Shown: in pieces, positions 55,429 to 63,971 of the stretch
Position numbering within the stretch: the stretch's first letter is position 1
Layout: every line of letters starts with the position of its first letter
NCBI RefSeq assembly: GCF_037482405.1
Contig: NZ_JBBHZZ010000003.1
Span: 124,001 to 188,000, forward strand
DNA: 64,000 nt
Reading direction: 5' to 3'
Source of the DNA: Pseudokineococcus marinus
GTDB lineage: Bacteria > Actinomycetota > Actinomycetes > Actinomycetales > Quadrisphaeraceae
Program-made: the position numbers and the translations under genes
Notes under the pieces: generated by a model
Told to the model about the DNA's origin: nothing
What the model saw: the letters and a program-made list of their open reading frames with translations, nothing else
Databases searched by the model: none

Positions 55429-55989
55429 TCAGCCGTCCTGGGCCGGCAGGTCGTACGTCGCGACGAGCGTCGCCCGGGCGAGCGTGTGCGAGAAGAGGTT
55501 GAAGCCCAGCTGCGCGGGCGGGGCGTCGGCGTCGAGGCCGAGGCTCTCGACGTCGACGGCGTGGACGACGACCCAGTAGTGGTGCGTGCGGTGCCCGGGC
55601 GGCGGCGCGGCGCCGACGAACCCGGCGAAGCCGCCGTCGTTGCGCAGCTGGACGGCGCCCTCGGGCAGGCCGCTCGTCGCCGCGCCGCGGAGGAGCGACG
55701 TCGTGGAGGCGGGCAGGTCGGCGACGGCCCAGTGCCAGAAGCCGGACGCCGTCGGCGCGTCGGGGTCGTAGACGGTGACGGCGAAGCTCTTCGTGCCCTC
55801 CGGCGCGCCCGACCACGACAGCTGCGGGGAGACGTCCTCGCCCCCCTCGACGCCGAAGGCCCCGCTGGCGTGCCGGTCGGCGAGGCGCTCGCCCTCGGCG
55901 ACGTCCTCGCTGGTCACGGAGAACGACGGCACCTGCGGCAGGTGCTCGTAGGGGTCGATCGGGCCTCGGCCGGTGGTCGGGTCGCTCAC
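55429..55989 (-). CDS. YbhB/YbcL family Raf kinase inhibitor-like protein (PEBP family)
   Basis: A 186-residue PEBP-fold protein: VPSFSVTSEDVAEGERLADR, VSPQLSWSGAPEGTKSFAVTVYDPDAP (signature DPDAP), GFWHWAVADLPASTTSL, HRTHHYWVVVHAVD and a C-terminal LARATLVATYDL. There is no signal peptide, so it is cytoplasmic. The biochemical role of bacterial PEBPs is unclear. GTG 55989 has GAGGAGGAG 7 nt upstream. Confidence 0.9.
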   Translation of the reverse strand: MSDPTTGRGPIDPYEHLPQVPSFSVTSEDVAEGERLADRHASGAFGVEGGEDVSPQLSWSGAPEGTKSFAVTVYDPDAPTASGFWHWAVADLPASTTSLLRGAATSGLPEGAVQLRNDGGFAGFVGAAPPPGHRTHHYWVVVHAVDVESLGLDADAPPAQLGFNLFSHTLARATLVATYDLPAQDG

Positions 55990-56088
55990 GGTGGTCTCCT
56001 CCTCGCGGGGCGTGCGGCGGCCGCTCGGGGCGGCGCCGCCGGTCGGGGGCCATGCTCGGCGGCGCGGGCCGTCGTCGCACCTCGCCCG

Positions 56089-56094
56089 TAGGAT
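56089..56094 (+). promoter_or_regulatory. -10 box for aspS
   Basis: TAGGAT, 103 nt before the aspS start, implying a leader of about 97 nt. No T-box or riboswitch could be folded by eye. Confidence 0.4.
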
Positions 56095-56196
56095 CGCCGC
56101 GCCCGTCGGCGGGCGCCGGTGCTGCACCGGCGGCCGCGGGCGCGACACCCAGCCCGGCCGCCCGACCGCCGGGGACACCACGTGAGAGGACCCACC

Positions 56197-58056
56197 GTGC
56201 TCCGCACCCACGAGGCCGGCACTCTGCGCGCCGACCACGCCGCCGACGCCCCCGCCGCCGAGGGGACGGCGCCCGACGCGGCGACCGTGACGCTGGCGGG
56301 CTGGGTGGCCCGGCGCCGCGACCACGGCGGGGTGGCCTTCCTCGACCTGCGCGACGCCTCGGGCGTCGTCCAGGTCGTCGTCCGCGACGAGCTGCTCGAG
56401 TCCTCCGGCGCGCACGACCTGCGCAGCGAGTACGTCGTGCAGGTCACGGGCGCGGTGCGCCGGCGTCCCGCGGGCAACGAGAACCCCGACCTGCCCACGG
56501 GCGAGGTCGAGGTCGTGGCGTCCGAGCTGGTCGTGCTCTCGACGGCCGACCCCCTGCCCTTCCCCGTCGAGGCCTCCGGCTCGGGGGAGGTCGGCGAGGA
56601 GGTGCGCCTCAAGCACCGCTACCTCGACCTGCGCCGCTCCGGCCCCGCCGCGGCGCTGCGGCTGCGCAGCGCCGTCAACCGGGCCGCCCGCGGCGTCCTC
56701 GACGGCCACGGCTTCACCGAGGTCGAGACCCCGACGCTCACCCGCTCCACCCCCGAGGGCGCCCGCGACTTCCTCGTGCCGGCGCGGCTGCAGCCCGGCA
56801 GCTGGTACGCGCTGCCGCAGAGCCCGCAGCTGTTCAAGCAGCTGCTCATGGTCGGCGGAGTGGAGCGCTACTACCAGCTCGCCCGCTGCTACCGCGACGA
56901 GGACTTCCGCGCCGACCGGCAGCCGGAGTTCACCCAGCTCGACGTCGAGATGAGCTTCGTCGACGCCGAGGACGTCATCGCGCTCACCGAGGAGCTGCTC
57001 ACCGCGCTGTGGCGCACGGCCGGGCACGAGATCGGGGGCCCGATCCCGCGGATGACGTACGCCGAGGCCATGGCGCGCTACGGCAGCGACAAGCCCGACC
57101 TGCGCTTCGGGCTCGAGCTCGTCGAGTGCACCGACTACTTCCGCGAGACGCCCTTCCGCGTCTTCCAAGCGCCCTACGTCGGCGCGGTCGTCATGCCGGG
57201 CGGGGCGAGCCAGCCCCGCAAGCAGCTCGACGCCTGGCAGGAGTGGGCCAAGCAGCGCGGGCACCGCGGCCTCGCCTACGTCCTCGTCGGCGAGGACGGC
57301 GAGCTCGGCGGCCCCGTGGCCAAGAACCTCTCCGAGGCCGAGCGCGCGGGGCTCGCGGCCCACGTCGGGGCGAGCCCCGGCGACTGCGTCTTCTTCGCCG
57401 CCGGGCCGGCGTTCTCCGCCCGCGGGCTGCTCGGCGCCGCCCGTCTCGAGGTCGGCCGCCGCACCGGGGCCGTCGACGAGAGCGCGTGGGCCTTCGTCTG
57501 GGTCGTCGACGCCCCGCTGTTCGAGCCCGCCGACGACGCGACGGCCTCCGGGGACGTCGCCGTCGGCTCGGGGGCGTGGACGGCGGTGCACCACGCCTTC
57601 ACCGCGCCGACCCCCGAGTGGGTCGACCGCTTCGAGGAGGACCCGGGCGCCGCGCTCTCGCAGGCCTACGACATCGTCTGCAACGGCAACGAGATCGGCG
57701 GCGGGTCCATCCGCATCCACTCGCGGTCCGTGCAGGAGCGGGTCTTCGCCGTCATGGGCCTGGCCGAGGAGGACGCGCGGGCCAAGTTCGGCTTCCTCCT
57801 CGACGCCTTCGCCTACGGCGCCCCGCCGCACGGCGGCATCGCGCTCGGCTGGGACCGCATCTGCGCGCTGCTCGCGGGCGTCGACTCCATCCGCGAGGTC
57901 ATCGCCTTCCCCAAGAGCGGCGGCGGCTACGACCCGCTCACGGCGGCGCCGGCGCCCATCACCGCCGAGCAGCGCAAGGAGGCCGGGGTGGACGCGAAGC
58001 CCCAGCCCGGCCCCGGCGAGCCGCCGACGGCGCCCGAGCGCGGCGGCACGTCGTGA
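56197..58056 (+). CDS. aspS: Aspartyl-tRNA synthetase
   Basis: A 619-residue class II synthetase of the bacterial type. The N-terminal anticodon-binding OB fold (LAGWVARRRDHGGVAFLDLRD) is followed by motif 1 (HGFTEVETPTLTRSTPEGARDF), motif 2 (YQLARCYRDEDFRADRQPEF), the bacterial GAD insertion (about 290-430), and motif 3 (GIALGWDRICALLAGVDSIR). The C-terminal IAFPKSGGGYDPLTAAPAPIT is typical. Whether it is discriminating or non-discriminating is not decided here. GTG 56197 follows GAGAGGA. The GNAT gene overlaps its stop by 4 nt. Confidence 0.96.
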   Translation: MLRTHEAGTLRADHAADAPAAEGTAPDAATVTLAGWVARRRDHGGVAFLDLRDASGVVQVVVRDELLESSGAHDLRSEYVVQVTGAVRRRPAGNENPDLPTGEVEVVASELVVLSTADPLPFPVEASGSGEVGEEVRLKHRYLDLRRSGPAAALRLRSAVNRAARGVLDGHGFTEVETPTLTRSTPEGARDFLVPARLQPGSWYALPQSPQLFKQLLMVGGVERYYQLARCYRDEDFRADRQPEFTQLDVEMSFVDAEDVIALTEELLTALWRTAGHEIGGPIPRMTYAEAMARYGSDKPDLRFGLELVECTDYFRETPFRVFQAPYVGAVVMPGGASQPRKQLDAWQEWAKQRGHRGLAYVLVGEDGELGGPVAKNLSEAERAGLAAHVGASPGDCVFFAAGPAFSARGLLGAARLEVGRRTGAVDESAWAFVWVVDAPLFEPADDATASGDVAVGSGAWTAVHHAFTAPTPEWVDRFEEDPGAALSQAYDIVCNGNEIGGGSIRIHSRSVQERVFAVMGLAEEDARAKFGFLLDAFAYGAPPHGGIALGWDRICALLAGVDSIREVIAFPKSGGGYDPLTAAPAPITAEQRKEAGVDAKPQPGPGEPPTAPERGGTS

Positions 58057-58577
58057 CCGTCGTCGTCCGCCCCGAGGGGCCCGAGGACGAGACCGCCGTC
58101 GCCGCCGTCGTCACCGCCGCCTTCACGGGGGCGGGCGCGCAGCCGGGGCCCGAGGCGGCCTTCGTGCACGAGCTGCGGCTGGAGCCGGGCGCCTACCTCG
58201 CCCGGTACAGCCTCGTGGCGGTCGACGACGGCGACGTCGTCGGGCACGTGCTGGCCAGCCGCATCCACGTCGGGCAGGCGCCGGCCCTCGCGCTGGCGCC
58301 CGTGTCGGTGCACCCGGACCACCAGAGCTCCGGCGTCGGGCGCCAGCTCGTCGAGCGCGTGCTCGCCGAGGCCACGGTGGCGGGGGAGACCCTCGTGCTC
58401 GTCCTCGGAGACCCGGCCTTCTACGGGCGCTTCCGCTTCGAGCCGGCCTCGGAGCTCGGCATCACCGGGCCCTACGCCGGGCCGGAGTTCATGGCGCGGC
58501 GGCTGGCTGCCGACGCCCCCGTGGGAGAGGCCGTCTACTCGCCGGTCTTCACGCGGCTGGAGCAGGGCCGGCTCTAG
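58053..58577 (+). CDS. GNAT family N-acetyltransferase (YhbS-like)
   Basis: A 174-residue acetyltransferase. Motif A is visible in VSVHPDHQSSGVGRQLVERVL with the acetyl-CoA pyrophosphate loop (Q-x-x-G-x-G), preceded by VVGHVLASRIHV; LVLVLGDPAFYGRFRFEPASEL is the YhbS-type signature. The substrate is unknown. GTG 58053 overlaps the aspS stop as GTGA. Confidence 0.9.
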   Translation: MTVVVRPEGPEDETAVAAVVTAAFTGAGAQPGPEAAFVHELRLEPGAYLARYSLVAVDDGDVVGHVLASRIHVGQAPALALAPVSVHPDHQSSGVGRQLVERVLAEATVAGETLVLVLGDPAFYGRFRFEPASELGITGPYAGPEFMARRLAADAPVGEAVYSPVFTRLEQGRL

Positions 58578-58633
58578 GGCCGCACCCAGCCCGCTCCCGG
58601 GCGACCCGGTGACGGGTGGGCCAGGATGGCGCC

Positions 58634-59251
58634 GTGAGCCTCCTCGACCCGCAGCACCTGCTCGCGACCTCCGGGCTGGTGGGGCTCTTCGCCGTCCTCT
58701 TCGCCGAGACGGGACTGCTCGTCGGCTTCTTCCTGCCGGGCGACTCCCTGCTGTTCTCCGCGGGCATCCTCACGGCGACGTCGGCGAGCGACGCCGCCCA
58801 CCTGCCGCTCGGTGCGGCGATGGCGGCCGCCGCGGCCGGGGCGCTCGCCGGCGCGGAGGTCGGGTACCTCATCGGCCGTCGCGCGGGACCGCCGCTGCTG
58901 GACCGCCCCGACCGTCCGCGCCTGCAGGCGGGGGTGCGACGCGCCGAGGGGGTCCTCGAGCGCTACGGCTACGGCAAGGCGGTCGTCCTCGCGCGCTTCA
59001 TCCCCGTGGTGCGCACCCTCATGAACCCGCTCGCCGGCGCCGTCGGCATGCGCGCCGGCTCCTTCACGCTGTGGCAGGCCGCGGGCGGGCTCGTCTGGTC
59101 CGTGGGTCTCATCCTCGTGGGCCACGAGCTCGGCGCGCGCATCCCGGGCATCGACACCTACCTGCTGCCGGTCATCGCCGTCGTGGTCGTCGTGTCGCTC
59201 CTGCCCTTCGCCGTCGAGCTGCTGCGCGCCCGCCGCCGCAGCGCCTCCTGA
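58634..59251 (+). CDS. DedA family membrane protein
   Basis: A 205-residue polytopic protein. FAETGLLVGFFLPGDSLLF is the DedA N-terminal re-entrant signature (E, PGD), AGALAGAEVGYLIGRRAGPPLL follows, then RYGYGKAVVLARFIPVVRTLMNPLAGAVGM (the conserved basic FIPxVR). The last helix is VIAVVVVVSLLPFAVELL. DedA proteins are proton-linked lipid-carrier or phospholipid flippase-like transporters. GTG 58634 has CAGGAT 6 nt upstream. An in-frame GTG at 58616 is less likely. Confidence 0.9.
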   Translation: MSLLDPQHLLATSGLVGLFAVLFAETGLLVGFFLPGDSLLFSAGILTATSASDAAHLPLGAAMAAAAAGALAGAEVGYLIGRRAGPPLLDRPDRPRLQAGVRRAEGVLERYGYGKAVVLARFIPVVRTLMNPLAGAVGMRAGSFTLWQAAGGLVWSVGLILVGHELGARIPGIDTYLLPVIAVVVVVSLLPFAVELLRARRRSAS

Positions 59252-59256
59252 CCGGT

Positions 59257-59278
59257 CCCGACGGCTCGCCCCGTCGGG
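59257..59278 (+). terminator. Hairpin after the DedA gene
   Basis: CCCGACGG and CCGTCGGG pair around a 6-nt loop, 6 nt past the stop. Confidence 0.5.
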
Positions 59279-59291
59279 GGTGCCGCGCTCG

Positions 59292-59297
59292 TAGTCT
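59292..59297 (+). promoter_or_regulatory. Leaderless promoter -10 box for the LLM oxidoreductase
   Basis: TAGTCT, 6 nt before the GTG at 59304. Confidence 0.55.
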
Positions 59298-59303
59298 CCG
59301 GGC

Positions 59304-60113
59304 GTGACCACCGCCGAGACCGGCCAGACCCCGGACGCCGCCCGCCCCGTGCGCGTCGGCGTGCAGATCCAGCCGCAGCACGCCGACTACGCCCAGATCC
59401 GCCGTGCCGTCGCCGCCGCCGAGGAGACCGGCGTCGACCTGGTGATGAACTGGGACCACTTCTTCCCGCTCTACGGCGAGCCCGACGGCAAGCACTTCGA
59501 GTGCTGGACCATGCTCGGCGCCTGGGCCGAGGCCACCGAGCGCGTGGAGATCGGCGCGCTCGTCAGCTGCAACTCCTACCGGAACCCCGACCTGCTCGCC
59601 GACATGGCCCGCACGGTCGACCACGTCAGCGACGGACGGCTCGTCCTCGGCATCGGCGCCGGCTGGTTCGAGCGCGACTACGACGAGTACGGCTACGACT
59701 TCCGCACCGCCGGTGCCCGCATCGGCGACCTGGGCGAGGCCCTGCCGCGCATCGAGGCGCGCTGGGCGAAGCTCAACCCGGCCCCCGTCCGCGACATCCC
59801 CGTCATGGTCGGCGGCAGCGGCGAGAAGAAGACCCTGCCGCTCGTCGCCCGCCACGCCGACATCTGGCACGCCTTCGGCGACGCCGAGACGGTCCAGCGC
59901 AAGGGCGCGATCCTCGACGGCTACTGCCGCGACCTCGGCCGCGACCCGCGGGAGGTCGAGCGCTCCGCCGGGGTGGAGGGCGACCCGTCCGCCGTCGGCG
60001 ACGCGATGCTCGCCGCCGGCGTCACGCTCTTCACCGTCAGCACCGGCGGACCCGACTACGACCTCGGCCCCCTGCGCGACTGGCTCGCCTGGCGCGACGA
60101 GCGCAACGCCTGA
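59304..60113 (+). CDS. LLM-class F420-dependent oxidoreductase
   Basis: A 269-residue luciferase-like TIM-barrel protein: VGVQIQPQHADYAQIRRAVA, VDLVMNWDHFFPLYGEPDG, FECWTMLGAWAEATERVEIG, VSCNSYRNPDLLADMARTVD, LVLGIGAGWFERDYDEYGY and PVMVGGSGEKKTLPLVARHAD. These fit the F420-dependent branch (MSMEG-type, TIGR03560-like). The substrate is unknown. It is cytoplasmic and probably monocistronic, preceded by a leaderless promoter and followed by the palindromic repeat array. Confidence 0.88.
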   Translation: MTTAETGQTPDAARPVRVGVQIQPQHADYAQIRRAVAAAEETGVDLVMNWDHFFPLYGEPDGKHFECWTMLGAWAEATERVEIGALVSCNSYRNPDLLADMARTVDHVSDGRLVLGIGAGWFERDYDEYGYDFRTAGARIGDLGEALPRIEARWAKLNPAPVRDIPVMVGGSGEKKTLPLVARHADIWHAFGDAETVQRKGAILDGYCRDLGRDPREVERSAGVEGDPSAVGDAMLAAGVTLFTVSTGGPDYDLGPLRDWLAWRDERNA

Positions 60114-60119
60114 CCCCGA

Positions 60120-60311
60120 GGGCGAGTCGTCGCCTGTTCGCCCCCGCAGGGGGCTCTCGGGGGCGAGTCGTCGCCTGTTCGCCCCCGGGAGGGGCGCTCC
60201 TGGGGGCGAGTCGTCGCCTGTTCGCCCCGGGAGGGGCGCTCCTGGGGGCGAGTCGTCGCCTGATCGCCCCGGGAGGGGGCTCTCGGGGGGCGAGTCGTCG
60301 CCTGTTCGCCC
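60120..60311 (+). repeat. Palindromic repeat family, locus 2, five tandem copies
   Basis: Cores of 24 nt at 60120-60143, 60161-60184, 60204-60227, 60246-60269 and 60288-60311, starting 41, 43, 42 and 42 nt apart. Each is GGGCGA-GTCGTCGCCTGT-TCGCCC; copy 4 has one change. The 17-19-nt linkers are also conserved and contain their own short inverted repeat (GGAG/CTCC or CGGGAG types). The array fills most of the gap between two convergent genes. It is not CRISPR, because the linkers are near-identical rather than unique. Confidence 0.93.
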
Positions 60312-60337
60312 GAGGAGTCGGCGTCGACGCGGCGACG

Positions 60338-62359
60338 TCAGCCGCGGGCGGCGCGGGCGTCGAGGTAGTCGCTGACGACGTACTCGCCGAGCCGGTCGGT
60401 CGACGGCGCCAGCACGCGGCCGCCGTTGCGGCGGGCGAGGGCGTCGACGAAGCGGCGCAGGCCCGGGTCGTCGCCGAGGACGAAGGTGCTGATCGGCGTC
60501 CGCATGCGGGTGAGCGCGTCGACCTCGTGGACGGTCGCCTCGATGGTCTCGGGCAGGCTCGGCCACCAGAACACGGCCTCGCCGTCCTCGAGGTGCGCCG
60601 TCGGCTCGCCGTCGGTGACGACGAGGACGACGGGGTCCAGACCGGGGTGCCGGCCGACGTGCCGCCGCGCCAGCGCGAGGGCGTGCTGGAGGTTGGTGCC
60701 CTGCACGCCGGACGGCTCGACGGCGGCGAGCTCGGCCGCCGTCAGGACCTCGGCGGTGCGCCCGAAGCCGATGATCTCCAGCTCGTCGCCGGGGAACCGG
60801 GTCGCGATGAGGTGGGACAGCGCCAGCGCCGTCTGCTTCATCGGCGCCCAGCGCCCCTCGGCGACCATGGAGAACGACAGGTCGACGCACAGCGCCACGG
60901 CGGCGCCCGTGCGGCGCTCGGTCTCGACGACGGCGAAGTCGTCGACGTCCAGCGCGACGGCGCCGCCGTCCGCGCGCCCGGGCGTCCCCGCCGTCCGCAG
61001 CACCGCCCGCTGCACGGTCCGGACGGCGTCGAGCGGCTGCTCGTCGCCGAACTCCCACGCGCGCCAGCTGCCCGTGGCCTCGCCGGCGGCGCCGGCCGAC
61101 CGGTCGTCGTGCTGCCCCCGCCGCCCGTCGCGCAGGCGCGAGAAGACCGCCGCGAGGGCCGTCTGCCCCAGCCGGCGCATCGCCTTCGGGGTGAGGGACA
61201 GCGCGTCGGCGCCGTCGCGCGAGAGCCAGCCCTGGCGGCGGAGCTCGGCGTCCAGCTCCTGCAGCGCCCGGACGTCGGCCGCCGCCCCGGCGCCGAGCTG
61301 GCGCTCGACGGCCTCCACGTCGACGTCGTCGAGCGTCGCCCCCGGGTAGTCCTGCCCCAGGGCCTGCGAGAGGGAGTCGAGGTCGGAGAGCTCGGCGAGG
61401 GCGTCGGTCGCCTCGCCGACGCCCATCGGGTCGGAACCGGTGAAGCGCTCGCGCGAGCGCCGGTCGAGGCCCGGCCGCAGGGCGCGCAGCGCGTCGCCGA
61501 GGGCCGCCATCTCCGCCTCGAGGCCGGCGTCGCCGAGGGCGTCCGCCATGAGGTCGGAGAGCTCGGCGCGCTGCTGGGGCGACAGGGAGGAGAGCATCCG
61601 GTCCATGGCCGCCTGCCGGCGCGCCAGCTCGTCGACGAGCTCCTCGACGCTCTCCGGGCGGTCGTCGCCGAAGGCGTCGCCGTGGCGCTCCATGAACCGC
61701 TCGAACTGCTCGGTCGTGTCCTCGCCGCGCGCGTGGGCCGCCAGCAGGGCGTTGAGGTCGGCGAGCATGTCCTTCATCTGCGCCATCGCGGCGGCCTGCT
61801 GGGCGCGGGCCCCCTCGGCGTCGCCGCCCTCCTCGGCGGCCCGGCGGGCCTCCCGCGCCGCGGCCAGCGCGTCCCGCAGCCCGGTGAACTGCGCGCCCAT
61901 GACGTCGTCGCGCAGCTGCTCGCGGATCTGGCGGTAGAGCTGCTCGGCCACCGGGCTGCGCCACGTGTCGTCCTCGAGCTCGCGCACCGCCTCGGCCGTG
62001 TCGCGGGGGAGGTCGTCGAGGCGCTGCTCGCGCTCGCGCGCGGCGTCGTCGTCGGACATGGCCAGGGCCTCGCGCTCGGCGTCGAGGGCCTGCGCGAGCT
62101 GCTCGCGGGCGCGCTGCAGCGGCCCCGCCAGGTCGCCGGAGCGCCGCAGCTCCTTCTGCCGCCGCGCCGCCCGGGCGGCGAGGTCGCGCAGCCCGCGGCG
62201 CCCGTCCTCGCCGCGCTCGAGGAGGTCGCGCAGCGCGTCGCGCACGCTGCGGCCCTCCATGACCTCGCGCCCGAGGGCGTCGACGGCGGCGCGGACGTCG
62301 AGCGGGCCGGCCAGCGGGTCGGGGCCGCCGGCCCACGCGCCGTAGGAGAAGCGGGCCAT
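60338..62359 (-). CDS. VWA domain protein (partner of the MoxR-type ATPase)
   Basis: A 673-residue cytoplasmic protein. The N-terminal two thirds are helical and charged, with coiled-coil-like repeats (AREQLAQALDAEREALAMSD; MAQMKDMLADLNALLAAHARG; LSSLSPQQRAELSDLMADAL). The C-terminal VWA domain starts at about 450: VALCVDLSFSMVAEG carries the DxSxS metal-ion site, GTNLQHALALA the Thr, and VVTDGEPTAH the later Asp. It is of the CoxE/BatA-like or Mg-chelatase-like type. With the adjacent ATPase it forms a chaperone-like pair for metal-centre or complex maturation; the target is unknown. ATG 62359 has GGAGGT 4 nt upstream. Confidence 0.9.
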   Translation of the reverse strand: MARFSYGAWAGGPDPLAGPLDVRAAVDALGREVMEGRSVRDALRDLLERGEDGRRGLRDLAARAARRQKELRRSGDLAGPLQRAREQLAQALDAEREALAMSDDDAAREREQRLDDLPRDTAEAVRELEDDTWRSPVAEQLYRQIREQLRDDVMGAQFTGLRDALAAAREARRAAEEGGDAEGARAQQAAAMAQMKDMLADLNALLAAHARGEDTTEQFERFMERHGDAFGDDRPESVEELVDELARRQAAMDRMLSSLSPQQRAELSDLMADALGDAGLEAEMAALGDALRALRPGLDRRSRERFTGSDPMGVGEATDALAELSDLDSLSQALGQDYPGATLDDVDVEAVERQLGAGAAADVRALQELDAELRRQGWLSRDGADALSLTPKAMRRLGQTALAAVFSRLRDGRRGQHDDRSAGAAGEATGSWRAWEFGDEQPLDAVRTVQRAVLRTAGTPGRADGGAVALDVDDFAVVETERRTGAAVALCVDLSFSMVAEGRWAPMKQTALALSHLIATRFPGDELEIIGFGRTAEVLTAAELAAVEPSGVQGTNLQHALALARRHVGRHPGLDPVVLVVTDGEPTAHLEDGEAVFWWPSLPETIEATVHEVDALTRMRTPISTFVLGDDPGLRRFVDALARRNGGRVLAPSTDRLGEYVVSDYLDARAARG

Positions 62360-62462
62360 GAGGACCTCCGGGGGAGGGGCGTGCGGTGCGGGACGGGCGC
62401 CGGCCCGGACCGGCCCTGGGCGGACCTGTCCGGGCGCGGGCCGGGGGGCGGGCTGGCGGCGG

Positions 62463-63959
62463 TCAGCCGCCGTAGAGCGTGCGGGGCCCGCCGGGAGCCT
62501 CGACGACCTCCTTGCCGAGGCGCCGCAGCAGGTGCAGCCCCTCGAGGACGAGCTCGACGGCCGAGGCGGCCTGCGGGGCGCTGGGCTCGTCGCCGAAGCC
62601 GAAGGCGTCGAGCACCTGCGCGAGGCCCGGCACCGCGCCGAGCGAGGCGAGGACGTCGGCGGCGGGCACGAGCTCGCCCGTCTCGACGGTCCCGCCGTCG
62701 GCGACGACGGAGGTGAAGCCCGACAGGTCGAGCCCCCGCGTGCGGCGCCGGAACACCTCGGCCACGGCGGTGCGCCGCAGGTGCTCGAGGACGTCGTGCT
62801 CGCGGCCCTCCTCGCCGGACTCGAACTCGACCTTGCCGCGCAGCGTCGTCACGACCGACTCGGTGTCGCCGACGCGCGCCACGGCGGGCTGCTCGCCCAC
62901 GAGGGCCGAGCGGCGCAGCGCGGCGGCGGCCGTCGTCTCGGCCGCGGCGACGGCGAAGCGCGCCGAGACACCGGAGCGCTGGTCCACCGAGGGCGACTCG
63001 CGCACGGCGCGGGTGAAGCGCACGAGGACCTCGAGCAGGACGTCGGGCAGCTCGGCCGCCAGCGCGGCCTCCTGCCGGACGAGGGCCACCTCGGCGTCGA
63101 CGTCGAGGGGGTAGTGGGTGCGGACCTCGGCGCCGAAGCGGTCCTTCAGCGGCGTGATGATCCGCCCGCGGTTCGTGTAGTCCTCCGGGTTCGCCGTCGC
63201 GACGACGAGGAGGTCGAGCGGCAGGCGCAGGGCGTACCCGCGGACCTGGATGTCGCGCTCCTCGAGCACGTTGAGCAGCGCCACCTGGATGCGCTCGGCC
63301 AGGTCCGGCAGCTCGTTGACGACGAAGATGCCGCGGTGGGCCCGCGGCACGAGGCCGAAGTGGATGGTCTCCGGGTCCCCGAGGCTGCGGCCCTGCGCCA
63401 CCTTGACGGGGTCGACGTCGCCGACGAGGTCGCCGACGCTCGTGTCCGGCGTCGCGAGCTTCTCGGTGTAGCGCGAGCTGCGGTGCAGCCAGCCGACCTC
63501 GAGGTCGTCGCCGTGCTCGGCGGCCAGGGCGCGCGCGGTCGCCGAGACGGGCGCGTAGGGGTGGTCGTGCAGCTCGCTGCCGGCGACGACCGGCGTCCAC
63601 TCGTCGAGGAGCCCGACGAGCGTGCGGGCCAGGCGCGTCTTGCCCTGGCCCCGCTCGCCGAGGAGCACGAGGTCGTGCCCGGCGAGCAGCGCGCGCTCGA
63701 CCTCGGGGACGACCGTGTCCTCGTAGCCGACGACGCCGGGGAACCGCTCGGCGGCGGTGCGGCCCGCGCGCATGGCGGCGAGGAGGTTCTCGCGCATCTC
63801 CTCGCGCACGCCGCGCAGGACGTGGCCGCTCGCGCGCAGGGCGCCGAGGGTGCGGGGGAGGTCGGCGGGCGGGACGGGGTCGAGCAGCAGCTCGGTGGCG
63901 TCGACGGGGGCGGTCACGCCGGTGGGGGCGGAGGGGGTCGGCTCAGCCGGAGGGGTCAC
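62463..63959 (-). CDS. MoxR/Mg-chelatase-type AAA+ ATPase
   Basis: A 498-residue AAA+ protein. Walker A is in LVLLGERGQGKTRLARTLVG; the Walker B region is GIFVVNELPDLAERIQVALL with Glu; the sensor 1 Asn lies in DLLVVATANPEDYTNRGRII with the arginine-finger TPLKDRFGAEVRTHYPL; a helical lid follows to 498. The sequence VGYEDTVVPEVERALLAGHDL is typical of the magnesium-chelatase subunit I-like branch. It is paired with the VWA gene 103 nt downstream. The start GTG 63959 is chosen because TAGCGT lies 6 nt upstream. Confidence 0.91.
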   Translation of the reverse strand: MTPPAEPTPSAPTGVTAPVDATELLLDPVPPADLPRTLGALRASGHVLRGVREEMRENLLAAMRAGRTAAERFPGVVGYEDTVVPEVERALLAGHDLVLLGERGQGKTRLARTLVGLLDEWTPVVAGSELHDHPYAPVSATARALAAEHGDDLEVGWLHRSSRYTEKLATPDTSVGDLVGDVDPVKVAQGRSLGDPETIHFGLVPRAHRGIFVVNELPDLAERIQVALLNVLEERDIQVRGYALRLPLDLLVVATANPEDYTNRGRIITPLKDRFGAEVRTHYPLDVDAEVALVRQEAALAAELPDVLLEVLVRFTRAVRESPSVDQRSGVSARFAVAAAETTAAAALRRSALVGEQPAVARVGDTESVVTTLRGKVEFESGEEGREHDVLEHLRRTAVAEVFRRRTRGLDLSGFTSVVADGGTVETGELVPAADVLASLGAVPGLAQVLDAFGFGDEPSAPQAASAVELVLEGLHLLRRLGKEVVEAPGGPRTLYGG

Positions 63960-63965
63960 CTCCTC

Positions 63966-63971
63966 ACGCTA
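63966..63971 (-). promoter_or_regulatory. Leaderless promoter -10 box for the AAA ATPase/VWA operon
   Basis: TAGCGT on the minus strand, 6 nt before the GTG at 63959. Confidence 0.55.

Noticed and set aside
60120..60311. CRISPR-like array with regular spacing
   Set aside because: The linkers between cores are nearly identical to each other and only 17-19 nt long, and no cas gene is near. It is a tandem palindromic repeat.
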